From Plasmodiophora brassicae (taxonomy: Eukaryota > Endomyxa: Phytomyxea > Phytomyxea > Plasmodiophorida), in the NCBI GenBank assembly GCA_036867785.1, contig CP145418.1:992001-1056000 (forward strand): DNA of 64,000 bases, read 5' to 3'. This document shows positions 30,117 through 43,600 of the stretch, piece by piece. Position numbers and translations under genes: made by a program. Below the pieces are notes generated by a model that ran no database searches, was not told the DNA's origin, and saw only the letters and a list, made by a program, of their open reading frames with translations. The number at the start of each line of letters is the position of its first letter. Position 1 is the stretch's first letter.

Positions 30117-33100
30117 ATGGCGCGCCTGCTGCGATTCGCCCGGGGCGTCAAGCCCGACTGCGTCGAGTTCGTCGTCGAGATCCACTCGCTGGCGCTGTCG
30201 GCGAAGTCGTCCGATCGGATCCAGGCGGTCGTGATGCGCGGATCGAAGACGTGGTCGACGTTACCGGCCAACCCTACCGATGTCGGCCAAGGGTGCCGGT
30301 TCGTCTGGCCGTCCCCGGTCCGGATGACGTCCAGGATGTACCCCGCCAAGAAAGGCGCCACGAAGTACGAGGCGAAGAGCGCCAGGATCGTCTTCAAGAA
30401 GGTGACGAAAGGGTCGGGGAAGACCGTCGGCGAGGTCGAGGTCAACCTCGCCGAGTTCTGCGATGCGTCGACCCAGTCACGGCAGCAACGTCGATTGACA
30501 AAGTGCTCCGACAAGGAGGCACAGGCTGACATCAGCATTGTCGCCAACACGCTCACAGACGCGTCCCCATCGCAAATGTCAGTGCCCACCTGCACGCTGG
30601 TACCGAACGTCTGACGGTTGCCTGACAGCGACGAGGATACGATGGCCGCGCCCTCGCAGATCTCCCCAGAACAGAGCCAGGTCGAACCCGACGAGGTGAA
30701 GCCGCAGGAGGCGACGCACGCGAAGGTGGCCAAGCCGCTGCTCGACGAGATTAAGCAACGCCAGGCGCCGATCCCGGCTGTGGTCATGACTGGTCCCGCT
30801 GGGAACGTGAACAACGTGTCTCACCCGTCGTCACCACGAGCGAAACCCGATACGGAAGGTGAACGACGGGGCCCAGCTCCTGACGTGCCATCGAACAAGG
30901 ACGTCGACGACGCCCCGATCAAGCCGACTGACCTTCACAATCACCTACCTGCCGTGGAGAAGGTGGACGATGTACCCGAGGAGTCGCACCGGACAACGGG
31001 TAAGAGCGACGACGACTCGATACCGTCCCGAAAGGACGACATGGACATGCTGATGCCATCGTCGTTCGCGTCCTTCACGAGCATTGCCGTCGGCAATGCC
31101 ATCGTGGCGCATCGTGAACCAGATCCTGACATGATCGACGACAACGACGTGTTCCTGCCAAACAAGGCCGACGTCATCGACATCGACCTGGCGTCGTTGG
31201 GGCCCACGAAACACGTCCATGACGACGTCGTCCCGGAGCCGCCGGTCCCGAACGACGCCGATTTGGGGCGGGCGCTGATGCAACGTGACAAGGAGATCGT
31301 CGGCCTTCGCAACGAGCTGGCCGTCGAAGCGCAGGACCACCAGGACGAGCTTCACAAGGTGCGCATGGCGGCGCAGATGCAGATCGTTCGGCTGGAACAG
31401 GACCTGGCGGACCGGGACGCCGAGCTGACCGCGCTGCGCGCCAACACTGCCACCGTCCAGGGCCTGCTCCAGGCCAGCAACGACCGTATCGAGCAACTCG
31501 TCGCCGATATGCGAGCGGCGGCGGTGAACGACAGCAACCTGTGCGCCCAGATCAGTACGCTGGAGAACGAAATCGCGAGGTACCGGGCGGAACTCGGCGT
31601 TAACGGCCACGAACACGTGGAGGACATCGTCGCCTTCCAGGATGCTCGATACGAACGGGCCGAACAGGTCAACCGAGGCCTGCGGATGACGCTCAGGAAG
31701 CTCCATGATCAGTTCCTGGTGGCTGAACAGCAACACGAAGCGCTCCGGGTCGGCCTGGAGCGAGATGTGGCCGACCTTCACGCGAAGATCGCGTCGATGC
31801 AGAGCGATGCCTCGGCGTGCCACGCCGAGCTCGAGGCGAAGGTCACGACCCTGAAGGGGGAGAACGACCTTCTGAAGGCGGCACCCAACGAGCTGGTCGC
31901 TGACCTGAACGAGCGTCTTCGAATCGAACAGGTCGCGATGCAGTCCATGAAGGACCTTGTTCGCGAGCTCCAGCACCAGATCCAGGTTGGCAACGACGCG
32001 CTTGATGCCCAGAAGGTCAACGAGGTCGCCATTCGACATGAGCTCGCCGAGCAGCGCGATAGGACCACGTCGCTGGAACAGATCAGGGTTCGCCTGCAGA
32101 CCGAGCTCGACGTCGCCCAAGCCGCACTCGCCGCCCTGCAGAAGAAGCTCGACGATTCGAACAGCCAGATGCGGAACAACGAGGCCGACCTGGGCGACCA
32201 GCGGAGGCGCGTCGCTGACCTGCAGGCGGAGCTTGCTACAGAGCGCCAGACGACGTCAACGCAGCACGCAGCGATCGTCGACCTCGAGCACAAGCTGATC
32301 GAGGCGAGCACTCGTGCTGGACGCCAAGCGGCGGACTCGCAGCGCGTCGAACAGCTCAACGTGTCCCTTTCCGACCTGAACATGCAGTTGGCAGCGTCTC
32401 GGAAGACGGTCGCCGAACTCGAAACGGCGCTGCAGCAGGCGACCGACGATCTAGACCAGGAGCGGCAAGCGCTTCGTGAGCAGCGCTCGGAAGCGGAACG
32501 CCTGCACGAGGAGATGCAGCGCGAGTGTGACCGTCTCCAGAACGAGCTCATGTCGTATTCGACATCGCGTGACGATACCGACAAACGCGTCAGCACACTG
32601 ACCGTCCAGGTGGACGATTTGGAAGCGCAGATCGCGACGATTCGCGCGGCCTCAGAGCAGCGTGCCACCGCCCTTCAGGACGCGGTCCAGGTTGCACAAC
32701 GGCAGCGCCAGGAGGCGGAGACGCTTGCCGAGAACGCGACCAAGGAGCTCGCAGCCGTCAGGAGTGATCTGGAGGCACAGCGAAACGTTAACGGGAAGAT
32801 GGTCGCAGAGCGTTCGTCGCTGGAGGGTAGGCTGTCGACAAGAGCGAAGGCGATCGAGAGGGCCGAATCCGAGATGGACCGCCTCCAGGCGCAGCTGAAA
32901 GAGGCGAACGACGCGACCGGGAACCTTCGAGCGCGACAGCAGGCGCTGGAGCGCGAACTGAACGAGAAGGACGCCGAGCTGAAGCGGGACCGGGACACGG
33001 TCGCCGGCCTCGAGCAGCGCGTCGAAGCGATGCAGGTGGAGGTCATCGCGTCCCAGGCGCGCGCTGCGGATCTCCAAGCGCGCCTGGCGACGTCCGAGGA

Positions 33101-34389
33101 CGACCTGCGAGCGGAGCGACAGCGAGTGGCCGACAGTCGCAGTGCCCACGCGCGCCTGCAGGCCGACCTGCAAGCGCTCCAGGCTCGCATGACGAAGGAG
33201 ATCGCGGCAATCAACGACGCTGCCGAGGCGGTGAAGACGGCCGACGCTGCACGAATCGCTGAGCTCGAGCAGCGCGTTCAGCAACTGCAGGGGGACCTGG
33301 AGCGGCAGAGGGCCGGGCTGTCAGCCGCAGAGCAAGACGCGTTCAGGGACCTGTCGGCGGCGCAGCAACGTGCGATCCAGCTCGAGCACGACCTGGCGCA
33401 CGCGAAACGGGACAGCGTTGAGCATGACCGGCGTGCAAGCCGGTTGCAGGGCGAGCTGGACACCGTGAGGCATCAGGCGGAGAGCATCGCGAGGCTGGAA
33501 CGGGACCTGAGGGAGGCGGTTACAGTCGGTTCCGATCACGAGCAACGCGCCGCTAGGCTGGAGCGGGACATGGAGCAGCTGAGGAAGGAGCATCTGGACA
33601 GCAGGGCGCAGTTGCAGCTGGACCTGGTCGAAACGAAGCGGCATGGCCGAGAGCACGAGCAGCGGGTCGAGGCGGTGCAGAGGGAGCTGGCGGCGACGAT
33701 GGCGGCCATCGACAAGGAGCGGAAGATGAGCGCCGGGCTCCAGGCGGTGATCGACGACCTCCGTCAGCGGATCGACGAACGCGACGGGCAGCACGACCAG
33801 CTGCGCAACGAGATGATCCGGGTGCAGGGCGAGCTGGACAATGCCAAGGCCGATGTGGAACGCCTGGCAGCGTCCGAGGCGCGATTGCAGGCCGAGCTTC
33901 ATGCAGCGTCGATGGGCGTGTCGAAAGCGGACAGGCAGGCGAACGTGATCGCGTCCATGGAGATGCAGATCGCGCAGCAGAAGGTCGAGATTGAGAAGCT
34001 GACGGCCGCGCTGGCAAAGACCGCGTCGGCGACGACGATCGCTGCCGGCGTCGACCCTGCAGACGTCTCCAAGCAGGTCAAAGACATGCAGGACCGGCAC
34101 GACGCCGTCGTCGCCCAGCTTCGAGCCGAACTGCAGCAGTCGAAGGAGATGTGCGTCAATTTCGAGGAGCGCCTGATCAGCAGCCAGGTCCGCATGAGCC
34201 TCATGCAGCAGCAGAGCGACCAGCTCGAGGAGCAGAACCGCATGCTAGGTACGAGCGGTCGCCCATGACCCGCACCTGCCCAACGCATCGCCGCCCCTGA
34301 ACTAATAATTGTGCACACCCCCCGCAGACGCCGTCATCGACGACATGGTCAAGAAGCAGGTCGCGCTGACCACGAAACGGAAGACGTAA
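30117..34389 (+). CDS. NT-C2 domain protein with very long coiled coil
   Basis: Three exons (30117-30577, 30629-34248, 34328-34389; introns 51 and 79 nt)  encode 1380 residues. Residues about 5-140 match the EEIG1/EHBP1 N-terminal C2 (NT-C2) domain: VEFVVEIHSLALS, IQAVVMRGSKTWS, then KSARIVFKKVTKGSGKTVGE and VEVNLAEFCD. A disordered acidic linker (about 160-370) follows, then about 950 residues of nearly uninterrupted coiled coil rich in Glu, Arg, Gln and Leu. The last exon gives AVIDDMVKKQVALTTKRKT. NT-C2 domains bind membranes or small-GTPase partners, and long coiled coils act as tethers or scaffolds. A membrane-tethering or cytoskeletal linker is inferred. The ATG at 30117 is chosen as the first Met before the domain. 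Confidence 0.82.
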
Positions 34390-34602
34390 ATACAGACGTC
34401 CAGGTCGCCGGCCGCAGAGGCGCAGACCGAAGCCACCTTGTCCGTTCGCTGATTTTGCCCCCCGCGGCACGCACGCACCACTGCCTGCCCGCGCCTGGCG
34501 TCGTCGTCGTGAACGCGCGCGCACACCATCTGATTCTGGCGGGCGCCCGGCGTCGACCCACCCGGATACCGCATCATCGTCCATCATCGTGTCCGCTCGG
34601 CG

Positions 34603-36513
34603 ATGTCCGCGGATCCGGCTGCCTCGGTGCAGGCCTGGGCGTCGTCGATGGGCTGCCCCGTGTCCGCCCCGGACGGCGTCGCGCTGGGCCGCCTGGCACG
34701 CGGCCACGGGGCGCGCCTGCTCCGTCTCCTCGTGGAGCACGTGCGACCGACGCGACAGGTGGCGCACGTCAACGCCGTGCTGGCGCTGCACGGCGCCGGG
34801 GGCGACGACGACGACGACGACGACGACGCCGGCGATGCCGTGGCGAGGTTGCGGGCGGCCCGGGAGCGCAACGACTTCCTGCGGCGGTCGATTCGGGCGA
34901 CGCAGCGCGAGCTCCAGCACCAGGCCGAGGCGCAGACGCAGATGCGGGAGCGGGTTCGACAGGTGACGATCGGGGCGATCGCGCTGGAGGTCTGCGCGGC
35001 CCGGGCGCAGGCGAACGCGTTCGACGGCCTGGCGGTGCAAGTGGGGGCGGCGCTGGGCACGCCCGACGACGACAACGCTGCTGTGCGGCCGGATAGGGTG
35101 ATGCGACTCGATGGCACAGGGCGACTGCGAGCCTGCGATCCCGTCTCCGATGCGATTGCCAATGTGCACGACGCGTTGACCCAGGACCGTTCCGCCGATG
35201 GCCTGCCGCCGGGCACGACCCTGCCGACGTCATCCGTGGTCGATGATTTCTGCAAGGCGATTCAGGGCGAGACGTCGCGGATTCAGGCGTCGGATCGGGG
35301 CGACGCCCCCGTCGACGACGTTGAGGGGCCGGGCGAGGAACAGCCGCTGACGCTGCAGGTGCTGATGCAGCAATCCAGGAGCGCTCACATCGACCGGTTC
35401 TCGAAGACGCTCCGCGCGCTGAACCGTGCCGCCGACGTCGAGTCGCAACTCGAAGGCGGAGGCGGGGCCTGCTCCACCGTCGTCGCGAAGCGGGCCGCAC
35501 TGGAGTGCCTTCGGAAGGTCGGCGAAATCGTTGCGGTCGCGTTCATCAGGGTACTGAGGCCTGTTGCCAGCATGTCAGCAGACTGGAGTCGGAGCTCGCC
35601 GCCGCGGAGGAGAACCATCGTGTGCTGACCGAATGCGACACGACGATCGCGCGGTTGGACGGGGAGAAGCGTGATCTTCAACAGGCGCTGATGAGGTCGG
35701 GACCGTCGTGTCGTGGCTGCAGCGACCCGTCGTTTAATGTGATTGGCGAGCAGCGTTATCAAGGGCAACCGTCAGATGCGGTCCGACCTGCTGGCGCTCT
35801 TCCGACAATGCAGTGACCGGGATCGTGGCCTGCTGGATGAGCGCGTATCGACGCTAGCGCAGGCTGTGGAGCGCATGGCGCAGTCGATGCAGGTTGAGAT
35901 GAAGGCGCTGCTGGGAATCGTTGACGGGATTCAGTGGAGACGATGTGCTCCTGGGTGGAAGGTCGTTGCCGAGGCGTTACAGTTACGCCCCAGCCATACG
36001 CCGGAGCCGCTGGCCTTGCTGATGGCGATCGCCAACGTGCACGACCGCAGAGGAATGTTCCTGCTGGAGAAACGCATTGACGGCGGCGCAAGGGATCGTG
36101 CGGAACCCGTCCAAGTCTCAACGGTTGACGGTCAGTCGACTCGAATGTCGCATCACGCCTCAGAGTGTCGCTCAGCAATATCGCCTACAGATATCAGGAA
36201 AGAGTTTGAAGAGTACAGAGAATTCGTCCAGCACAAAGTCGTGGACAAGACCCTGGCCGACATAAGCGGCAGGCTATGCCAGGCGAACAAGTTGGCCGAT
36301 TTACATGAGCAGCTGCTGCGGGAATGGCAAGTCGTGGTGCCCACCGCAGCGCGCGCCTCGCGTTAACCATTGCATTGTAGGTGGGAGCAACCGGCACAGT
36401 TCACTGTTCCGGAGGAGCAGCGTTCCGGTTTGAATATCAAGCAGTGGATCGAACGGCGCAGGAAGCTCATCGACAAGCTCAGGGACCAGCGGCTCACACT
36501 GGGCGCTTCCTAG
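34603..36513 (+). CDS. HAUS5: Augmin complex subunit 5 (HAUS5/AUG5)
   Basis: Four exons (34603-35517, 35571-35695, 35754-36326, 36381-36513) encode 581 residues. The N-terminal region (VQAWASSMGCPV, LLRLLVEHVRPTRQVAHVNA) fits the HAUS5 start, with coiled coils after it. Splicing creates REWWEQPAQFTVPEEQ followed by IKQWIERRRKL, which matches the family's C-terminal WWEQPA motif and closing helix. The last intron (36327-36380) begins GCAAGT, a GC-AG intron. An eight-Asp run is encoded by a GAC repeat near 34804-34827. Augmin recruits gamma-tubulin complexes to existing microtubules to branch the mitotic spindle; HAUS5 is part of its gamma-tubulin-binding arm. Same strand as the NT-C2 gene, 213 bp downstream of it. 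Confidence 0.8.
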
Positions 36514-36659
36514 GCGGATACACTGCATGTATATTGCAATGGTTAACAGGGGTGTTATTAATGGATCCGAAACGACTTGTAGCTAGTTAAGCCTACGTGT
36601 AGGCCTCCGGCTTCAGAACGCCTATGAACGGAAGACACCGGTACTCTGCCATTGTACGA

Positions 36660-37332
36660 TCAGTCGGGCGGAACGGGAAATTCGTTAACACGGGGTTCCA
36701 TACCTCGGTGTAGGTCCATCCCATAACCAACAACGAACTCATCGGGGCATTCCCACCCAATGTAGTCGACTTTGACGTTTACGACGCGCTTAACCGCCTT
36801 ATCGAGAAGGCATGCGATTCGGATCGACTTGGCCTTCTTATGCTCGAAGTGCTTCTTCAGCCAGTGCAGCGTGTTGCCTGTATCGATGAGATCCTCGACG
36901 ATCAACACGTGGCGTCCTTCCGGGTCAATCGACAGATCCTTCTTCAGCATTACCTGCATGGAACGCTACCGTAAACGAAAGCCGATGGCCAGCAGCCGGG
37001 TCCACATCGCACCGTTCCCGAACTTTGTGTGCCGTGGTAAGACGACAACGCCATGAAGTCGAGCTCATTCGGAACCGTGACATAGCGCAGCAGGTCGGCG
37101 CAGAACATGACCGCTCCGTTGAGCAACCCGACAGCGATGAACTTCTCCCCCCGGTAGTCTATACGTGCAGAGGTTACGCCACAGATGTCGGTGACCGATT
37201 CCCCCAGTTCGGCCGACCTTGACTGATCTGCTGCGCCAGCTCCCTGACGCGGTCCTGTATCTCACACCCGGTCCATAGCACCTTCTCAATGTTCCGGGAC
37301 CACTCCGGAACGCATGGCCCAATGCTATGCAT
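36660..37332 (-). CDS. HPRT: Hypoxanthine(-guanine) phosphoribosyltransferase
   Basis: Three exons (37332-37218, 37158-37013, 36953-36660; both introns 59 nt) give 184 residues. Motifs in order: FIAVGLLNGAVMFCADLLR, then LDFMALSSYHGTQSSG (flexible catalytic loop), the PRPP-binding VLIVEDLIDTGNTL, KAVKRVVNVKVDYIGWECPD and EFVVGYGMDL. This is the full HPRT fold at the short length seen in bacteria and many protists. The enzyme converts hypoxanthine and guanine with PRPP to IMP and GMP. Purine salvage is often essential in parasites that cannot make purines; whether that applies here is not shown. Confidence 0.95.
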
Positions 37333-37370
37333 ACCGGGTCACGACCAACTCCAGCGAATTACGCCCGTGC

Positions 37371-37520
37371 CTACGTCTGAAGTTTCTCCTCGGGCGTCAT
37401 CTCCGACTCCTCCGCCATCGACGCCGCCTCCAGGCGGGGCAGGCGGCTCTGCAGCATGTTCGAAAAGTCGTGCAGGGACGACAGGAACGCCCTGTCGATG
37501 GCAAACTTGTCCGGCGCCAT
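37371..37520 (-). CDS. Possible small protein or terminal exon (49 residues)
   Basis: The frame MAPDKFAIDRAFLSSLHDFS followed by NMLQSRLPRL and EESEMTPEEKLQT has balanced, helical, protein-like composition, unlike neighbouring random frames. It ends only 38 bp before the HPRT start on the same strand. It might be a short gene or the last exon of an upstream gene such as the TmcB-like one; no splice join was proven. Confidence 0.3.
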   Translation of the reverse strand: MAPDKFAIDRAFLSSLHDFSNMLQSRLPRLEAASMAEESEMTPEEKLQT

Positions 37521-37673
37521 CAGGGTTCGGGGACGACCCCGGCACGGTCACACGCGTCGCTGACTCTCTCCGGGGGCGCCGTGTGCGGTGCGCACTGTCG
37601 CGCGGACGCGCCCCCGCCTTCAACTCGGCCGAGCACGCGGTGCATCTCCCGCCGAGCGGGGTATGTATGGACG

Positions 37674-40600
37674 TTACAACGTGGCGACATTGTCGTTGAC
37701 GAGGAGTTGCAAGGTGGGCAGGTCGGCGTCCACGGGTACCATGCCGAGCAGGGCGCGCGTCTGCGATGCGTGTTGCTCGAGCTGCGCCAGCGCCGGGCGG
37801 AACACGTTCACGTATGCGAGCGTGACGGCGGCGACAAACCCTGGGGCCGACGTTATCAGCGACCACGGTACGAACAGCGGCAGAGAAGCGTACCGGCGAC
37901 CAGGAACAGGACCAGGCGTCTGAATTGCTGCATGGACGCAGAGGACAGGCTGTCGGAGAAGTCGGCCTCTGACACGCGTAACGCGTCGAACAGGTACGAT
38001 CGCTGCAGGGTATCGACCATGACCAGGTCTGGCATTGACAGCAGCGACGTCTGGACATCGCGGCGCCTGCAATCAACGGCGGCGCAGGTGGCGACGATCT
38101 CCGACAGCGCCACCTGCGCCAGGTCGACGTACTCGAGCACGGCGCTGTGCAGGCCGGACGACATGACCCCTGGAGCAGCCCCGTCACGTCGAGGTGTGCC
38201 TTGGCGCGCAACGTGCCCACAAACCGTTGTCGAACGATGGGCAATGCGGCGCCTGTCCGGTGGCGTCGATACACGCCGACTGATACAGCAGCCCGTCTTG
38301 CAGCGTCGACGTATCGTACACGGTGCCTGATACGGTTGTTAGAACGTCGACCTCAGAGGCCGGACGACATCGCCCGTACCTGGCATTTGCGGCATCGCAC
38401 TGCCATACGTCAGCTGTCGATGCAGATGGGCGAACTCGTCGATCTTGTCCCGCACCTACGCCGTCATGAGTCAGTCAGGGTCGCCCCACACCCAGTTTCG
38501 AAGGCCATACGGCTCCCGGCGACGTCTGCAGGAAGGTCGAGGTCGGTGTGGCGAGCACACGTAGGAGCAGCGCGATCTCTAAGCAGGCCAGGGACCTGGT
38601 CATGCCCGGATGAGTCGCGAACGGCACCCGTTCACATGCCAGTACCGATCGGATGACGCCTGGACCTGCGGTGGCGCCAGCTTCATGGTGCCCGAGATGT
38701 TCGCGTACGCCGCGTACCACAGGACGATCAGGAAGACGACCATCAGGATGAACGGCAGCGCCAGACGCGCCCACATCTGCCACAGGTGGGCGTACCGTCG
38801 CTGACGCGCCGCCCGCGTCAACCGCTCCATCTGCGAGAACGTTCGCTCTGTGCCAGTACGACCGTCAGTAACAGCTTCCTGCCAACCGACCCGGCAACCC
38901 GACCTTTCATAGCGGAGATCCCGTTCTCCAGCATCGCCTCCGTACCCCCAGCTCGAGCCGACGCTCTCGACAACTTCTTGCCAACGATCTGCATTGGCAC
39001 CTGTACGACCACGTTTGAATGCAAATGCCAGCTCCTGTTGATGCGTTGCCGACCTTGAGGAACTGGCCAGCGACCTTGTTACGGATGGTCTCGACGTGGA
39101 CGATGGGGTCGCGTAGCGTGATGACGCAAACGCAGGCGATGGCAATGGTGATGGTGACGGCCGCGATCTGGGCACCTGTCTGCATCGACGCGACCTGACT
39201 GGCGGCGTCGCTCTCGAACCCAACAACACTGGCGTCCATCCGATCCAGGACGCTACCGACGAACGACGTACGCAGGACCTGTACGTACGTTAAGTAGGGG
39301 CACACTGCACCTGTAGCAGCAACACGGTACCTCGTCCAAGTCGGAGGTGACATTGGACAGCGCCACCGTCGCCACCTGGACGGCACGTCGCGACCGCGCC
39401 ACCACCAACCGATCGATGTCGAACAGCGAGTACGACACGTTGACGACCGACACGTCGACAACGTCGGTGACGTCAACGCCCGTCCCGAACACGACCCTAC
39501 CACCAGCGTATACCATTCATGTGTGTACGTTCAAACCATCACCGTTTCTGACCCGTTCTGCGACATGGCATTGTAGGAATCAGTGGCCAGATTTGAATCC
39601 ACGTTCACCAACATGGTCGCGTACGTGCCCAGGTCCTGCAATGTGGCCGACAGGGTTGCCGCTCTGCCACGATGGTGAGATTCGACAACCAGCAATGGCA
39701 CGACGTTACGGGAGGATGCCCTGCTGGATGAGTTGCAGGGCGTGGGCGTCGCGAGCAATGCTGACCATGGCGATACGACGGGTACCCGCCAGGCTGACGT
39801 ACACGTTACGGGCGACGAACACGGTCAGCAGCGTGCTGTTGACGTAGGCGATCAGGACGATGAACAGAAGGATGACGACGATGGCGGTCCCGATCACAAC
39901 CCGACGAACGCGTCTGATCGGTGCCGGCGATCGGCCTAGGACTTCCTGTCCACCAACACTGATTACCAATGACACGAAGAGATGCCCAACGGACACCAGG
40001 TACCCGTCGCCAGATCGCGTCAATGTTGCTGAGGTACTGCCATCGTGCAGTGGATGTGTCAGACAGGCCCGACGCCGCCGACGAGCGTGCTGGCAAATCC
40101 TTCGCGGTGGAGGGCCCCGATAGGGCCGCCTCCTGAACGGTGGGTGTTGCCGGTCCAGCGGCCCGTCCCTGAACGGCATCATCTTCGTCGCTGGCAGACG
40201 GTTCCAACGATGGTTCTTGTTGGGACGCGCTGTTTTCCAGAGGCTGTTCACTGCTGACGCTCGTCTTATCATCACCCGGGTCGCTATCGTTGTGCTCCTG
40301 GACGCAAATGAGTATTTGGGGGGGGACACGTGCTGTGAAGGACATACCGCCCGTTCTTCATCGAGGCGCTGCAATTCAGCCAGGTACCGCGAGGCCAGCA
40401 CCTGGTCGGCAGCGTAATCGGGCCCCAATTGCGCTGCCGCGGTTCCCTGTTGCCGGTCGGCGTCGTCGACGACTGTTAACGTGACATGATCGACGTGCAG
40501 CGACTGCCCATAGGCAACGGTTCTATCCACCTGAACACGACATTGCCGGTGGTTCCCAACTGACATCGAAGCAACAATCCTGCACGTCGTCAGTTCGTCC

Positions 40601-43600
40601 ATGGCATCGACGTGGGCGGCACCACGAACCCGTTGGGCGCCAGTAACGCGTCGCGGTCAGTGAAATAGTTCGGAACGAGATCCGTTATCTGACACCTGAA
40701 ATCAGCATTGCGGCCGTAGGTACAATACGGCGCTGACGTTGGATTGGGGCGTACGCCCTTGCCAGATGGTGTCGATGCCTTCACCGACAGCGTAGACTCG
40801 CCCGTTATCGTTGCCGACGATGAGCAGGGCGGATTGCGACCCCGTTTCCCTCGCGGACGATAACGACGATGCTATCGAAGATCGTCGCGAGTCGATAGTC
40901 CAATGGTGTGCCCCCTCGGCACGTTCGGTCACAATGGCCAGGACGGCGAGCGACGATCCGAACTGTGAGAAGGCGCGCAAGATGACGCTAACAGGCAGTA
41001 AGTGCCCGTTAGCATGCAGGGCAAGCATCCGGATCTCGCCATGATTCAAGAGGGCATGCCGCCCTGCTCGTAGGTTACCTCTCATCAGAGCTAGGCATCC
41101 GTCAGTGGACTGAACCTTCTCAACCGGTTTGGTGTACCATCGTGCACGTCAGCATACGGCGGCGGGATGAGCATGCCGATATTAGAGCCAACTAGATCGC
41201 GCTCGGCCTGCCCGAACATGGTCTGGAGCCTGTGGTTGACTTGCAGGATGCGACCTATGGCGTCGTTGAGCAGAGGACCATCGCGAGGAATCTTGATCAA
41301 CCTTACCAAACGTTGAATCTGCAATCGACACGACGACGACGCCGTTCGACTCGGCCCCGAGAGCATCCTTGAACCTTGCCACAGTGACGTCATTGCCATG
41401 TTGGAAATCACCTGCAGCAGGATCCCCTTCGGTATTCAAACCGCTATGCCGCGTCTGCCATAACGAGGATTGGACCGCCGTTGACGACTGAACCTTCCTA
41501 GTACCTGTCGCAGGGTGCTGGGCGTGGTGGCGACGTTGGGTTTCGCTGCGTGCCGTTCCTGTTTAAGCAGGTCGTGAACGCGACTCTCGATGACGGCCGC
41601 CCGGCCCTCATTATGCGGTTCGAACTCTCGCAGAAAGGACACGAACCGAAGCATGACGTTCTGTGAACGCGTTCACAAGAGGAACATAGGGGCCATTCGC
41701 AGACGTACCGTGTCAGTACGTCTGAGTTTGATGGCGTTATCGTAGTGCGACTGGGCGCTGATGGCCGCTCGTCGAATGTGCAAAGCATGGCGCTGGATAT
41801 CGTCTAACGCAGGGTCGGGCTTTGACAGCTCCCTCCAGAACCTGATGACCGGGTCAGATCTGGACTCGCTGATCACAAGCCTTCGTACGCTAGCTGAAGG
41901 TCTGTAGCACGGTCATCGCATGCGATGGCATTCGTGGCATGCATTTCACCGAACACGTAGGCGACAATCTCCCGCGTGCATGCCTATGGTCACAAAGACA
42001 TTGGCAACGCGAATCGCCCGGGACAAATGGTGGGACCGACATCGGCCATCAGCGTGTCCATGGACAGGGATCGTTGCCTGTATATCAGGAATTGGACGTC
42101 GAGCAGAGGCACCAACGCGTCTGCCTTCTCCAGCAGGTTGTAACCCTGTGTGATTCGGGAACCCATTGGAGTGCGCCTAATGCCAACACAGACCGACCGA
42201 CCTGATACAGGTTGCCGACAAACTCAAATGTGAATAGCGCCTAACGAGGTGAAACTCTAAGAGATAGGACGAGAAGGACGGATTCGACTCGATCTGACCT
42301 GGAACCAGATGAAGAGCGGACTGTCGTGGAACTTTCCACAAGTGTCGCCGAACAATGCACCGACTTCTTGGACGGCGGCCGTCTGAGCACTAGATGCCTC
42401 GTCCCGGCTTGCATCCTGCAATGCGAACCGAGCCCGCATCTCCACCTCCAAACTAGGCTGCCGTCGTTGGCGACTGATCGTTGACAATGTCGTTCCCCTC
42501 CGACCTGTTCTTCAGCTTGTCGAAAGGCGTTGCCAGAACCTGCGCCCGACGCATATGCACCAGCACGTAAGTAACGACGACGACGACAGGTGAGGTCGCA
42601 ATGAACGCCAGCGTTGGCCCGAGGCCTGCTGTCGTCGACTAGACGATCATCGTCATCTCACCAGACGGAAGATCCGTCAACGTGAACGCATACCTCGGCG
42701 TTCGTAACCAGCAGGCAGATGGCCGCCCAGGTCACCATCCACAGGAAAGCCGCCCGAGCGACAACGAATTCAGTCCTGCGGCATACCGATGGTCAGCAAC
42801 GGCAACTGGACATTGTTGTCGTTCCCCCTGCCTATAAAACGGAATGTAACTGGTATACGCGAACGCTGTCCCAGCCGACGCTACGCCAACCAGGGCAAGG
42901 ACGACGTTCGGCGTCCATGACGATTGCAGCAGGACGGCGACGAACACGGTTCGAAAGACGATGCCGTACAACAGCTCGAACCGAGAATGCGCTGGAATCA
43001 TCGGTAACTTATTAATAATACGCGCATGAGAAGCGAAACGAAACGAGACGTACGTCGGGCCAGAGGGTCACGTGACGTGGACAGGGCGACATCGTAATTG
43101 GTTACCAGCATAAGGGCGGTGGCCAGCAACAGAACGATCACCGTGATCAGGGCGACCATGGAGCTCTGAAGGGAGCCGCCCTGGAAGCAGGTCGGGCATA
43201 CGACAGCCTGTGACCAGGGTCGGCCACTATACGAGAAAGGTGGTGATCGAGATACAGACCTGCAGCAGGGGGACGAGTAACGGAATGAAGAGAACACTGG
43301 TGACCAGGGACGAGCAAACACGCAGGAGTTTGGTGGCCCATGACAGGTGCAATCGCATACGGGTGACGATAACGACAACGGTGACGTTCCCGACGAAGAT
43401 GGCCGAGATGGTGATCGTGGTGGCCAGGCTCCCGAATACGAGGGTCTGCAGCAGGAACGGCTGCAGAATCGGTGATGCGGCGTGCGCCAACGGAGGGTAC
43501 CACGGTAGATCAGATGACAACATCAGGCCTGCCATCTATCGGACGAGGGGATAAGAGCAGCGAGTAGTAAGCCTGCTCGCTGACGCACCTGGACGAATTC

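Noticed and set aside
31778-32668. Long antisense frames opposite the coiled-coil gene (up to about 390 codons)
   Set aside because: They are Ser/Arg/Cys-rich or Leu/Arg-rich shadows created by the GC-rich codon pattern of the sense strand and have no family features.
34804-34827. GAC trinucleotide run as an independent repeat feature
   Set aside because: It lies in frame within the augmin gene and simply encodes an eight-Asp run.
36660-37332. Recent bacterial transfer of HPRT
   Set aside because: The protein is short like bacterial enzymes, but it has two normal introns and such short HPRTs are common in protists; no compositional break is seen.
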